DNA from: Prevotella sp.
GTDB lineage: Bacteria; Bacteroidota; Bacteroidia; Bacteroidales; Bacteroidaceae
Direction of reading: 5' to 3'
Length of the DNA stretch: 64,000 nt
NCBI GenBank assembly: GCA_017462915.1
Contig: JAFTQG010000055.1
Location: 124,001 to 188,000 of the forward strand
A program made the translations under genes and the position numbers. This document shows, piece by piece, positions 1-8,226 of this stretch. The notes under the pieces were generated by a model, which was not told where the DNA came from, ran no database searches, and saw only the letters and a program-made list of their open reading frames with translations. Numbering within the stretch: the stretch's first letter is position 1; each line of letters begins with the position of its first letter.

Positions 1-1813
1 CGCCCTCGGCGGAAGGATGGGCATGGTCACGGACAGGACAGCCATACAGTTCCGTATGCTCAACCGCTCCAAAGGCCCTGCCATGTGGAGCCCGAGGGCA
101 CAGTGCGACAGAGGCAAGTTCATCTGGGAATGGAGACACCAGCTCGACATCACTCCCGGACTTGACATCTGGCAGGACCAGGTCGACGGACTGCTCACGG
201 AGAACGGACACGTCACCGGCGTGACGACCGTCTGGGGCGTGGAGATAAGGGCGAAGAGCGTCGTGGTGACGGCAGGGACTTTCCTCAACGGACTGCTCCA
301 CATAGGCCGCAAGATGCTCCCGGGAGGAAGAATCGCCGAACCTGCCGCCACACGTCTCACAGAGTCCATCAACAGCCTCGGCATACGCTCGGCACGCATG
401 AAGACGGGAACGCCCGTGCGTATCGACGCGCGCTCGGTACACTACGAGGACATGACACGGCAGGACGGCGAGCAGACCGACAGGATGTTCAGCTACCTCG
501 ACTCACAGACGTTCGAGAGCCAGTATCCTGACAGCCGCGAGAATTTCGCCCTCCCTCACAGCGACAACGGCGACGGGGCTGGCGGCTCAGTGCTCCCATG
601 CTGGACGACGGAGACGAACCGCCGATGCCACGAAAGACTCATGGCGGGCATAGCCGACTCTCCGCTCTACAACGGACAGATACACTCCATCGGACCGCGC
701 TACTGCCCTTCGGTGGAGACAAAGCTCATGACATTCCCTGACCGCGACTCTCATCCGCTCTTCCTCGAACCTGAAGGGACGGACTCCAACGAGATGTACC
801 TCAACGGCTTCTCATCGTCCATGCCTATGGAGGTGCAGATAGAGGCGCTGAAGGAGATTCCGGCGTTCCGCGACCTGAAGGTCTACCGCCCGGGATATGC
901 CATAGAGTACGACTTCTTCGACCCGACACAGCTGAAACATACGTTGGAATCGAAGATTTGCGGCGGACTCTTCTTCGCCGGACAGGTCAACGGCACGACA
1001 GGATATGAGGAGGCGGCAGGCCAGGGGCTCATGGCAGGTCTCAATGCCGCGCTCCTCGCCGGCGGAGGAGAAGGACTGGTGCTCGACAGAGACCAGGCGT
1101 ATATCGGCGTGCTCATAGACGACCTCGTGATGAAGGGTGTCGACGAACCGTACCGCATGTTCACCTCCAGAGCGGAATATCGCATACTGCTCCGTCAGGA
1201 TGATGCCGACAGGAGACTGACTCCACTCTCCTACTCTGCCGGACTGGCGACTGCCGTCAGGATGGACTGCTGGCGCAGGAAGGAGAAGGCTATCGACGCT
1301 CTCATGGAGAAGTTGCGGAATACTACGGTGAAACCGCAGGAAATAAATCCTTACTTGGAACAAATCGGTTCTACTCCGCTCCGTGGCTCATATCATCTTC
1401 ATGACCTTCTCGCTCGTCCGGGCGTGACGATAGAGGGTCTTGTGGAACATGGTGTGCTGCGCGATTTCTGTGCAGATTTCATCGGATTTTCCGCCGAAAA
1501 ACACACCGACAGCACGACATCGTCCTCTGCATCTGAGCAGAGCAGCATGGGTCGCGAGGTCATCGAGGCCACGGAGGTGATGGTAAAATATGATGGGTAT
1601 ATCCGCCGCGAGCGCGAATATGCAGACAAGATGCACCGCCTCGAGGACATCAAAATACGCGGAAACTTCGACTATAATTCTCTGCAGAGCCTCTCCACTG
1701 AGGCACGACAGAAGCTCACGGCACGACAGCCGCAGACTCTCGCGCAGGCTTCACGCATACCGGGCGTCTCCCCTTCAGACATCAATGTCCTGCTGGTCTA
1801 CATGGGACGCTAA
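1..1813 (+). CDS. mnmG: tRNA uridine-5-carboxymethylaminomethyl modification enzyme MnmG (GidA), 5' end outside window
   Basis: FAD-dependent enzyme that with MnmE modifies the wobble uridine of certain tRNAs. The reading frame is already open at base 2 and the visible protein starts with LGGRMGMVTDRT, about 70 residues into the usual MnmG, so the Rossmann FAD motif lies outside the window. Visible hallmarks are SKGPAMWSPRAQCDR (nt 71-115), GGRIAEP, MKTGTPVR, the C-terminal FAD motif FAGQVNGTTGYEEAAGQG (nt 974-1027), PYRMFTSRAEYRILLRQDD and a complete GidA-associated C-terminus ending YMGR. A Ser/Thr-rich insertion (KHTDSTTSSSASEQSS) near nt 1500-1545 is unusual, and nt 1320-1500 use more T-ending codons than the flanks. 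The TAA stop is followed directly by a parS-like site. Identification is secure; only the start is missing. Confidence 0.97.
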   Translation, partial: ALGGRMGMVTDRTAIQFRMLNRSKGPAMWSPRAQCDRGKFIWEWRHQLDITPGLDIWQDQVDGLLTENGHVTGVTTVWGVEIRAKSVVVTAGTFLNGLLHIGRKMLPGGRIAEPAATRLTESINSLGIRSARMKTGTPVRIDARSVHYEDMTRQDGEQTDRMFSYLDSQTFESQYPDSRENFALPHSDNGDGAGGSVLPCWTTETNRRCHERLMAGIADSPLYNGQIHSIGPRYCPSVETKLMTFPDRDSHPLFLEPEGTDSNEMYLNGFSSSMPMEVQIEALKEIPAFRDLKVYRPGYAIEYDFFDPTQLKHTLESKICGGLFFAGQVNGTTGYEEAAGQGLMAGLNAALLAGGGEGLVLDRDQAYIGVLIDDLVMKGVDEPYRMFTSRAEYRILLRQDDADRRLTPLSYSAGLATAVRMDCWRRKEKAIDALMEKLRNTTVKPQEINPYLEQIGSTPLRGSYHLHDLLARPGVTIEGLVEHGVLRDFCADFIGFSAEKHTDSTTSSSASEQSSMGREVIEATEVMVKYDGYIRREREYADKMHRLEDIKIRGNFDYNSLQSLSTEARQKLTARQPQTLAQASRIPGVSPSDINVLLVYMGR

Positions 1814-1829
1814 TGTTTCACGTGGAACG
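1814..1829. promoter_or_regulatory. parS: parS-like ParB binding site 1
   Basis: TGTTTCACGTGGAACG matches the near-universal 16-bp parS palindrome TGTTNCACGTGNAACA except for the last base. It begins one base after the mnmG stop codon. parS sites cluster near the chromosomal origin in most bacteria. ParB binding here is inferred from the motif. Confidence 0.75.
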
Positions 1830-1880
1830 TATATAAAATCCACGATTTCAGCGGAGAATCCTGTCGGTGGCAACAAAAAC

Positions 1881-2044
1881 TATAGCCTATATAGCCGCAA
1901 TAGCCATGATAGCCTCTATGGATTCTATAGTCTCTATAATTCCTATAGCTTCTGTAGTTTCTATAATATCTATAGCTTCTATTCCGGCTATTCCGGCTAT
2001 CACCGCTCAACCGTGTAATATCCGCATAACCGTAAAAACCGTAA
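1881..2044 (+). repeat. Intergenic repeat, mnmG-apt gap: core plus AC8b arm
   Basis: About 120 bp of 9-nt core units (AGCC-type, then GGCT-type after a centre of CTATAG-type units) followed by AC8b units up to nine bases before the apt start. The usual G/T arm after the upstream stop is replaced here by the parS-like site. Confidence 0.8.
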
Positions 2045-2053
2045 TAAAAAAAA

Positions 2054-2584
2054 ATGAACAATCCAAAACTGTTAGAAAATCTCCGTGTCATCAAGGATTT
2101 CCCGAAACCGGGAATCCAGTTTCAGGATGTCACCACCCTATTCAAGAACGCCGAATGTCTGAAAATCATGCGCGATGAAATCGTCGACCTTTACAAGGAC
2201 AAGGGCATCACGAAAGTCGTGGGCATAGAGTCGAGAGGCTTCATGCTCGCCGGAGTCACCGCCGTGGAACTCGGAGCCGGCGCCGTCCTCTGCCGCAAGC
2301 CCGGAAAGCTCCCGGGAGAGACCATCAGCGAGTCGTACACAAAGGAATACGGCGAGGACACCATAGAGATACATAAAGGTTCCATCGACGAGAACGATGT
2401 CGTGCTCATCCACGACGACCTCCTCGCCACAGGAGGCAGTATGCGCGCGGCATACGACCTCGTGAAGAAGTTCAATCCGAAGAAAATCTACATAAACTTC
2501 ATCATCGAACTCACCATAGAGGGTCTTCACGGCCGTGACGTGTTTGATAAAGACACGGAAATAACGACGCTGTTGGTGGTTTAG
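2054..2584 (+). CDS. apt: Adenine phosphoribosyltransferase
   Basis: Purine salvage enzyme that makes AMP from adenine and PRPP in the cytosol. The 176-residue length is normal. The PRPP-binding loop is VLIHDDLLATGGSM (117-130); IESRGFMLAG (58-67) and VLCRKPGKLPGET (78-90) are typical APRT segments. The last residues, TTLLVV, and the TAG stop lie inside the start of a GT8a repeat arm (TTGGTGGTTTAG), so the C-terminal tail is probably repeat-derived. It sits between mnmG and uvrC, with no promoter recognised before it. Confidence 0.95.
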   Translation: MNNPKLLENLRVIKDFPKPGIQFQDVTTLFKNAECLKIMRDEIVDLYKDKGITKVVGIESRGFMLAGVTAVELGAGAVLCRKPGKLPGETISESYTKEYGEDTIEIHKGSIDENDVVLIHDDLLATGGSMRAAYDLVKKFNPKKIYINFIIELTIEGLHGRDVFDKDTEITTLLVV

Positions 2585-2847
2585 TCGTTTTGTGGTTTTG
2601 AGGTTTGGTGGTTTGGTGGTTTAGTTGTTTAGTGGTTTGGTGGTTTAGTGGTTTAGTGGTTTAGTGGTTTAGTTGTTTAGTTGTTTGGTGATTTGTTTTA
2701 GGTTGTTGGTTATATTTAAGAATAGTCGCAATAGCCAATATAGCCACAATAGAAACTATTAACCAAACCACTAAACCTCTAAAACACTAAACGACTAAAC
2801 CACCAAACCACTAAACAACTAAACAACTAAACCACCAAACAACCAAA
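2573..2847 (+). repeat. Intergenic repeat, apt-uvrC gap: GT8a arm, core, AC8a arm
   Basis: A clear full-length example. GT8a units run 2573-2705 and include the apt stop. A short core with mismatched halves lies at 2721-2760. AC8a units run 2761-2847 up to the second parS-like site. The G/T and A/C arms are complementary, so the whole gap could fold back on itself. Confidence 0.9.
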
Positions 2848-2848
2848 A

Positions 2849-2864
2849 TGTTTCACGTGGAACA
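2849..2864. promoter_or_regulatory. parS: parS-like ParB binding site 2
   Basis: TGTTTCACGTGGAACA agrees with the full 16-bp parS consensus. It lies 14 bp before the uvrC start codon and 1,035 bp from site 1. Two sites this close together support a ParB loading zone near the origin; occupancy is inferred. Confidence 0.85.
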
Positions 2865-2878
2865 CATAAAAATTCCTT

Positions 2879-4798
2879 ATGAAAGAAGACAATGAGGCGC
2901 GTCTTGCACGCTTGAAAAACATAGTGCTCAACATGCCGGAGAAGCCCGGCAGCTATCAGTATTACGATGCTGACGGCACGATAATCTATGTAGGCAAGGC
3001 AAAGAACCTCAAGCGCCGCGTATCGTCCTATTTCCATAAGGAGGTGGACAGATTCAAGACCAAGGTGCTTGTCTCGAAAATCATGGACATCACGTACACC
3101 GTGGTGAACACCGAGGAGGACGCGCTGCTGCTCGAGAATGCTCTCATAAAGAAATACAGCCCTCGCTACAACATACTCCTCAAGGACGGCAAGACCTACC
3201 CTTCCATCTGCATCACAAACGAGTATTTCCCACGGATATTCCCCACAAGACAGATAAACAGGAACGCCGGCACATATTTCGGCCCTTACGCCCATATCGG
3301 CTCCATGCACGCCGTGCTCGACTTCATCAAGAAGCTCTACCATCCGCGCACCTGCCGCGGCAATATCCGCCCCGAGGAGATAGAGCGCGGGAAGTACAAG
3401 CCCTGCCTCGAATACCATATAAAGAACTGCGGCGGATGCTGCATAGGCAAGCAGTCTGTCGAGGACTATCAGGCCAACATGCAGGCGGCACGCGAGATAC
3501 TGAAAGGCAACACGCGACAGCTCCTGCGCATGATTTGGGACGATATGCAGCGCGCCGCCGAGGAGATGCGGTTTGAGGACGCGCAGACGCTGAAGGAGAA
3601 GTATTTCCTCGTGGAGCAGTTCTGCGCCAAGAGCGAGGTGGTGAGCCATACGATAACCGATGTCGACGTCTTCACATGCCTCCCCGAGGAGAACGGCGGC
3701 AACGCATACGTCAACTACATACACGTAAAAAACGGCCAGATAAACCAGAGCTTCACCTTCGAATACAAGCGCAGGCTCAGCGAGACGGCAGAGGAAATCC
3801 TTGTCGACGCCATACCCGAGATACGTGAGCGTTTCCAGTCCGCGGCAAAGGAGATTATCGTGGAGCGGCCGCTGGAATGGAACATCCCCGGAGCGGAGTT
3901 CTTTGTGCCTCAGAGGGGCGACAAGGCCCATCTCCTCGAACTGTCGAGGATGAACTGCCGGCAGTATAAGCTCGACAAGCTGAAACAGTCGGAGAAGCTC
4001 AATCCCGAGCAGCACGCCACACGCCTCATGCAGGAACTCCGCGACAAGCTGGGACTGCCCTCTCTGCCTATGCGCATAGAGGCCTTCGACAACTCCAATA
4101 TCTCGGGCTCCGACGCCGTGTCGAGCTGTGTCGTCTTCAAGAAGATGAAGCCCTCGAAAAAGGACTACAGGAAGTATAACATCAAGACCGTTGAGGGCCC
4201 TGACGACTATGCTTCCATGCAGGAGACGGTGCGCCGCAGATACGGCAAGACGGCCGACGAACTGAGGTCTGTCCTCGGCCTTTCAGGGCGCATCTCGCTA
4301 CAGCAGGCAAAGGGTGTGGAGACGACTCTCACCGCCGCCCTTCCCGACCTCATCGTCTGCGACGGCGGCATAGGACAGATGCACTGCGTGGCGGAGGTGG
4401 TATGGGGCGAGCTGCAGCTCGATATCCCTATCGCCGGCCTTGCCAAGGACGACAAGCACCGCACGAACGAGCTCCTCTTCCTCCACGACACAGGAGGGGA
4501 TGTACATCAGAAGCCTGTCACCGTGCAGCTGAAGACGGACAGCGAACTGTTTCATGTCCTCACACGTCTGCAGGACGAGGTGCACCGCTTCGCCATAACA
4601 TTCCACCGCGACAAGCGCTCGAAGACCGCCCTCTCCAGCGAACTTGACAATATCAAGGGCATCGGACCGAAGACTGCCGCCGCCCTCCTCAAGGCCTTCA
4701 AGTCTGTGAAGAGGATTAAAGAGGCTGATTACCAGACTATTGCCGATGTCATAGGGCCTGCAAAGGCAAAGATTCTCAAAGACAACTGGGAAGGATAG
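2879..4798 (+). CDS. uvrC: UvrABC excinuclease subunit C
   Basis: Dual-incision nuclease of nucleotide excision repair. Domain order is complete over 639 residues: N-terminal GIY-YIG nuclease (PGSYQYYDADGTIIYVGKAKN, about 21-41), cysteine cluster (CRGNIRPEE...CLEYHIKNCGGCCIG, about 160-190), UVR motif (MQRAAEEMRFEDAQTLKEKY, about 222-241), RNase H-like nuclease (EAFDNSNISGSDAVSS; LIVCDGGIGQMHC) and a helix-hairpin-helix tail (IKGIGPKTAAALL). The start was chosen at MKEDNEARL, 14 bases after the parS-like site, because the GIY-YIG domain begins soon after. No Shine-Dalgarno is visible. Confidence 0.97.
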   Translation: MKEDNEARLARLKNIVLNMPEKPGSYQYYDADGTIIYVGKAKNLKRRVSSYFHKEVDRFKTKVLVSKIMDITYTVVNTEEDALLLENALIKKYSPRYNILLKDGKTYPSICITNEYFPRIFPTRQINRNAGTYFGPYAHIGSMHAVLDFIKKLYHPRTCRGNIRPEEIERGKYKPCLEYHIKNCGGCCIGKQSVEDYQANMQAAREILKGNTRQLLRMIWDDMQRAAEEMRFEDAQTLKEKYFLVEQFCAKSEVVSHTITDVDVFTCLPEENGGNAYVNYIHVKNGQINQSFTFEYKRRLSETAEEILVDAIPEIRERFQSAAKEIIVERPLEWNIPGAEFFVPQRGDKAHLLELSRMNCRQYKLDKLKQSEKLNPEQHATRLMQELRDKLGLPSLPMRIEAFDNSNISGSDAVSSCVVFKKMKPSKKDYRKYNIKTVEGPDDYASMQETVRRRYGKTADELRSVLGLSGRISLQQAKGVETTLTAALPDLIVCDGGIGQMHCVAEVVWGELQLDIPIAGLAKDDKHRTNELLFLHDTGGDVHQKPVTVQLKTDSELFHVLTRLQDEVHRFAITFHRDKRSKTALSSELDNIKGIGPKTAAALLKAFKSVKRIKEADYQTIADVIGPAKAKILKDNWEG

Positions 4799-4898
4799 CC
4801 GAAATAAAAGCTATTGAGGCTATAATATCTATAGAGGCTATATCGGCTATTACGGCTATCAACCCATAACCCAAAACCTACAACCCAAAACCAAAAAA
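4798..4898 (+). repeat. Intergenic repeat, uvrC-dtd gap: core and A/C arm
   Basis: Core units 4798-4860 start at the uvrC stop with no G/T arm. They are followed by AACCCATAACCC/AACCTACAACCC-type A/C units and a short A run before the dtd ATG. Confidence 0.8.
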
Positions 4899-4901
4899 AA
4901 C

Positions 4902-5384
4902 ATGCGCCTTGTAATCCAAAGAGTCAGCCGCTCCTCCGTGACAGTCTACGAGGAGGGCTTCGAATACCAGAAAGACCATATCACACACCACGAAGAGACA
5001 GGGAAAGGCCTGCTGATACTCGTAGGAATCGAGGAAACAGACCTCTCAGCCGACATCGACTGGCTCGTGGGCAAAGCCTCACAGATGAGGATTTTCGACG
5101 ACGAGAACGGAATTATGAACCTCTCGCTGAAAGACATTGACGGAGAATGTCTTGTCATCAGCCAGTTCACGCTCTTCGCCAGCACAAAGAAAGGCAACCG
5201 CCCGTCATGGCTCAGAGCCGCGAAAGGCAACGTCTCACAGCCCCTCTACGAGGAGTTTTGCAGCAAGATGTCCGCCGCGATAGACAAGGACGTGAAGAAA
5301 GGCGTCTTCGGCGCAGACATGAAGGTAGAACTCGTAAACGACGGACCAGTGACAATCATCATCGACTCGCATAATAGGGAGTGA
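4902..5384 (+). CDS. dtd: D-aminoacyl-tRNA deacylase
   Basis: Hydrolyses D-amino acids wrongly attached to tRNA. Both active-site motifs are present: SQFTLFAS (87-94) and NDGPVT (146-151). MRLVIQRVSRSSVTV is a typical N-terminus. The protein is 160 residues against about 145 in E. coli; the extra length is an insertion near residues 17-34, a site where DTD proteins often vary. It follows uvrC in the mnmG-apt-uvrC-dtd run. Confidence 0.95.
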   Translation: MRLVIQRVSRSSVTVYEEGFEYQKDHITHHEETGKGLLILVGIEETDLSADIDWLVGKASQMRIFDDENGIMNLSLKDIDGECLVISQFTLFASTKKGNRPSWLRAAKGNVSQPLYEEFCSKMSAAIDKDVKKGVFGADMKVELVNDGPVTIIIDSHNRE

Positions 5385-5387
5385 GAG

Positions 5388-5517
5388 AAGCGGTTTTTAC
5401 GGTTAGGCGGTTAGGCGGTGGTACGGTCTTATAGCCGGAATAGCCGATATAGCCTGAATAGAAGCTATAGAGGCTATAATATCTATAATGGCTATTCCGG
5501 CTATATCGGCTATTCCA
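5388..5517 (+). repeat. Intergenic repeat after dtd: GT8b arm and core
   Basis: GT8b units 5388-5427, then a balanced palindromic core 5428-5517 whose AGCC half (TATAGCCGGAATAGCCGATA) mirrors its GGCT half. There is no A/C arm; the following gene has its own promoter instead. Confidence 0.85.
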
Positions 5518-5549
5518 GCCCACTACCTCCACAAAAACCAAGACAAATA

Positions 5550-5581
5550 TTTGCACAAATCAAATAATATACATATCTTTG
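5550..5581 (+). promoter_or_regulatory. Bacteroidota-type promoter for the AAA ATPase gene
   Basis: The -33 box TTTG (5550-5553) and -7 box TATCTTTG (5574-5581) are separated by 20 bp, an exact match to TTTG-N19-21-TAnnTTTG. The start codon is 47 bp downstream, with an AT-rich leader free of repeats. Confidence 0.8.
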
Positions 5582-5628
5582 CATTATGGAATCATCATAA
5601 TGATATTTGCATAACAGCATAACACCCT

Positions 5629-6774
5629 ATGGCACGGAACAATCCTTTCCTCATCGAAGGCTACAGATCACCAGAATACTTCTGCGACAGGCAGGAAGAG
5701 ACCGCATTGCTGACACGCCATGTCACCAACGGATGCAACGTCGCCCTGATAGCGCAAAGACGCATAGGCAAGAGCGGACTGATACACAACTGCTTCCATC
5801 AGGCAGACATCTGCAAAAGCCACTACACCTTCTACGTTGACATCTACGAGACGAAAAACCTCGGAGAGTTTGTCTACGAGTTGGGAAAATGCGTGCTCAC
5901 GACCCTGAAGCCATACGGCAGGAAAGTATGGGAGAAATTCCTCGATGTGCTGACATCACTGAAAGCAGGCGTCACATTCGACATCAACGGCAACCCGGAA
6001 TGGAACATCAGTCTCGGCGACATAAGGAAGCCCAACGCCGTGCTGGACGAGATATTCATGTATCTCGCCAGTGCCGACCGCCCCTGCATAGTGGCAATAG
6101 ACGAGTTTCAGGTCATAGCCACATACCCTGAAAAGACCGTGGAGGCGGCTCTGAGGAAACGCATACAGAACTGCCATAATGCACGATTCATCTTCTCCGG
6201 CTCAAAACGTCACATGATGGCGGAGATATTCGCATCGTCAGCACGCCCGTTCTACAACAGCTCAGCCATCATGGGACTGGAACCGATAGACCGGCAGAAA
6301 TATCTTGCTTTCGCCAACCGCCATCTTGCAGCCATCGGGCGACACATCTCGGACGAAGCCTTCAGCTATCTCTACGACATGTATGACGGCATAACATGGT
6401 ACATACAGTATGTGCTCAACATCCTCTATACCCTGCCCATACAGTCGGACAACGTGACCGCAGACGACGTGAAGGAAGCCATCGGCGGCATACTGGAACA
6501 GCAGAGCTTTGTATACCGCGCACTGCTCTTCCAGCTGCCTGCAAAACAGAAGCAGGTGCTCCGCGCAATAGCGTCAGAAGATAAGGTGAGCGGCATAATG
6601 TCGCAAGCCTTCCTGAGAAGACATGCACTGACAGCAAGCAGCGTACAGTCTGCCGTCAAGGTGCTGCTGGAAAGGGATTTCCTCACCAACGACGATGATG
6701 TGTACCAGCTCTACGACCGCTTCATGCAACAATGGCTCTGCAACAGAGACACAGAAAACGGTTATAAGTTTTAA
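5629..6774 (+). CDS. Stand-alone AAA ATPase (archaeal-type ATPase_2-like)
   Basis: A 381-residue P-loop ATPase resembling the ATPase_2 (PF01637) group. Walker A is AQRRIGKSG (42-50), Walker B CIVAIDEF (153-160), and FIFSGSKR is a likely sensor-1 strand. The C-terminal third looks like a winged helix (AFLRRHALTASSVQSAVKVL). Members are common in Bacteroidales, but substrates are mostly unknown. It is alone between dtd and deoC with its own promoter, so it is probably not part of their functional unit. Its last residues (GYKF) and TAA stop merge into a GT7 arm. Family assignment is good; function is unknown. Confidence 0.8.
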   Translation: MARNNPFLIEGYRSPEYFCDRQEETALLTRHVTNGCNVALIAQRRIGKSGLIHNCFHQADICKSHYTFYVDIYETKNLGEFVYELGKCVLTTLKPYGRKVWEKFLDVLTSLKAGVTFDINGNPEWNISLGDIRKPNAVLDEIFMYLASADRPCIVAIDEFQVIATYPEKTVEAALRKRIQNCHNARFIFSGSKRHMMAEIFASSARPFYNSSAIMGLEPIDRQKYLAFANRHLAAIGRHISDEAFSYLYDMYDGITWYIQYVLNILYTLPIQSDNVTADDVKEAIGGILEQQSFVYRALLFQLPAKQKQVLRAIASEDKVSGIMSQAFLRRHALTASSVQSAVKVLLERDFLTNDDDVYQLYDRFMQQWLCNRDTENGYKF

Positions 6775-7058
6775 GTTATGAGTTATGAGTTATGAGTTTT
6801 AAGTTTTGAGTTTTTGATTGAAAGTTTCTATTTCGACTATACCGGCTATTACGGCTATTTCAACCTTAACCCTAACCTTAACCTTAACAATAACCCAAAA
6901 CCTATAACTAAACAACCAAACCACTAAACAACTAAAACACCAAACAACTAAACCACCAAACAACTAAACCACTAAACAACTAAACCACTAAACAACTAAA
7001 ACACCAAACAACCAAAACACCAAACAACTAAACAACCAAACCACTAAACAACCAACAA
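6768..7058 (+). repeat. Intergenic repeat, ATPase-deoC gap
   Basis: GT7 units 6768-6815 include the upstream stop. A one-sided core (GGCT half only) lies at 6826-6862, then AC6 telomere-like units (CCTTAACCCTAA, 6863-6890), then a long AC8a arm 6905-7058 reaching the deoC ATG. This array mixes three arm families. Confidence 0.85.
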
Positions 7059-7060
7059 CC

Positions 7061-7948
7061 ATGGAACTCAACAAGATCAAGGACGCACTCAGCAAGTACA
7101 ATCTCGAGTACGACGACACACAGGTAGCAGCAGAAGTCAAGGCCCTCCTCGACGCTCATCTCGAAGAGAACATGACTCCTGAAGTAAAGAAATTCCTCAT
7201 GGGAAGCATCGAGCTCACCACCCTCAAGACCACAGACTCCGACCGCTCCGTCATGGAGTTCACGGACAAGGTGAACCAGTTTGACGCCGAATATCCTGAC
7301 CTCCCCCACGTGGCCACCATCTGCGTCTACCCCTGCTTCGCCGAGGCCGTAAAGGAAGCCCTCCGTGTCCCTGGCGTGGAGATCGCCTGCGTCTCCGGCT
7401 CCTTCCCTTCCTCACAGGCCCGCAGGGAGGTGAAGATAGCAGAGACATCGCTCGCCATCGCCGACGGCGCGACAGAGATAGACATCGTGATGCCTGTAGG
7501 AAAATTCCTTGAAGGCGACTATGAAGGCGTTGTCGAGGACATCGCCGAACTGAAGGAGGTCTGCGGCGACGCAGCCATGAAGGTAATCCTCGAGACCGGC
7601 GACCTCCGCGGCGCAAAGGACATCAAGACAGCATCCATCCTCTCCATGTATGCCGGGGCAGACTATATCAAGACCTCCACAGGCAAGGAGAAGGTCAGTG
7701 CCACTCCAGAGGCGGCATACATCATGTGCCAGGCTATAAAGGAGTATTACGACGAGACAGGCATACAGATAGGTTTCAAGCCTGCCGGCGGCATAAACAC
7801 CGTCAGCGACGCCGTGACATACTATACTATAGTAAAGGAAGTTCTCGGAGACAAATGGCTGACAAACAAGTGGTTCCGTCTCGGAACATCACGCCTCGCC
7901 AATCTCCTCCTCTCCGATATAAACGGTGAGGATGTGAAGTTCTTCTAA
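7061..7948 (+). CDS. deoC: Deoxyribose-phosphate aldolase
   Basis: Cleaves 2-deoxyribose-5-phosphate to acetaldehyde and glyceraldehyde-3-phosphate in deoxynucleoside breakdown. The Schiff-base lysine is Lys204 in DYIKTSTGK, the second active-site lysine Lys240 in GFKPAGGI, and Asp141 is in EIDIVMP. At 295 residues it belongs to the longer class of the family. It is preceded by an uninterrupted G-free A/C leader and has no Shine-Dalgarno. No partner deo gene is adjacent. Confidence 0.96.
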   Translation: MELNKIKDALSKYNLEYDDTQVAAEVKALLDAHLEENMTPEVKKFLMGSIELTTLKTTDSDRSVMEFTDKVNQFDAEYPDLPHVATICVYPCFAEAVKEALRVPGVEIACVSGSFPSSQARREVKIAETSLAIADGATEIDIVMPVGKFLEGDYEGVVEDIAELKEVCGDAAMKVILETGDLRGAKDIKTASILSMYAGADYIKTSTGKEKVSATPEAAYIMCQAIKEYYDETGIQIGFKPAGGINTVSDAVTYYTIVKEVLGDKWLTNKWFRLGTSRLANLLLSDINGEDVKFF

Positions 7949-7961
7949 GAGGTAAAAGGAT

Positions 7962-8178
7962 ATAGCCGGAATAGACAAAATAGCCGATATAGAAGCTATA
8001 AGGCTATAATATCTATTCCGGCTATTCTGGCTATATTGGCTATTCCGGCTATATTGGCTATTCCGGCTATATTGGCTATATTGGCTATTCCGGCTATTCT
8101 GGCTATATTGGCTATTCCGGCTATAAAAGCTCAAAAACAATAACCGCATAACCGTCCAACCGCATAACCGCATAACCG
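7962..8178. repeat. Intergenic repeat, deoC/polyprenyl synthetase gap: very long core
   Basis: The longest core run in the window: about 165 bp of 9-nt units (7962-8126), strongly biased to the GGCTATTCC/GGCTATATT half, then AC8b units 8127-8178. On the minus strand the AC8b units form the G/T arm after the polyprenyl synthetase stop, so the arm rule holds for the leftward gene. Confidence 0.85.
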
Positions 8179-8219
8179 CAAAAAAGGCACAAGGAAAAAA
8201 TCTCCTTGTGCCTTTTTTG
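8179..8219. terminator. Bidirectional intrinsic terminator between convergent genes
   Basis: AAAAAAGGCACAAGGA pairs with TCCTTGTGCCTTTTTT around a short AAAAATC-type loop. There are U-runs on either strand, and it lies directly after the stop of the leftward polyprenyl synthetase. Confidence 0.85.
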
Positions 8220-8226
8220 TATCTTC

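Noticed and set aside
2573..2847. CRISPR array
   Set aside because: The repeats are continuous degenerate short units without unique spacers, and no cas gene is present.
7889..8173. Open frames with (N/Y)SR- or (Y/N)SQ-rich translations in intergenic cores, here and in most gaps
   Set aside because: They are simple translations of the 9-nt core units (three codons per unit), have no start context and occur equally on both strands; not genes.
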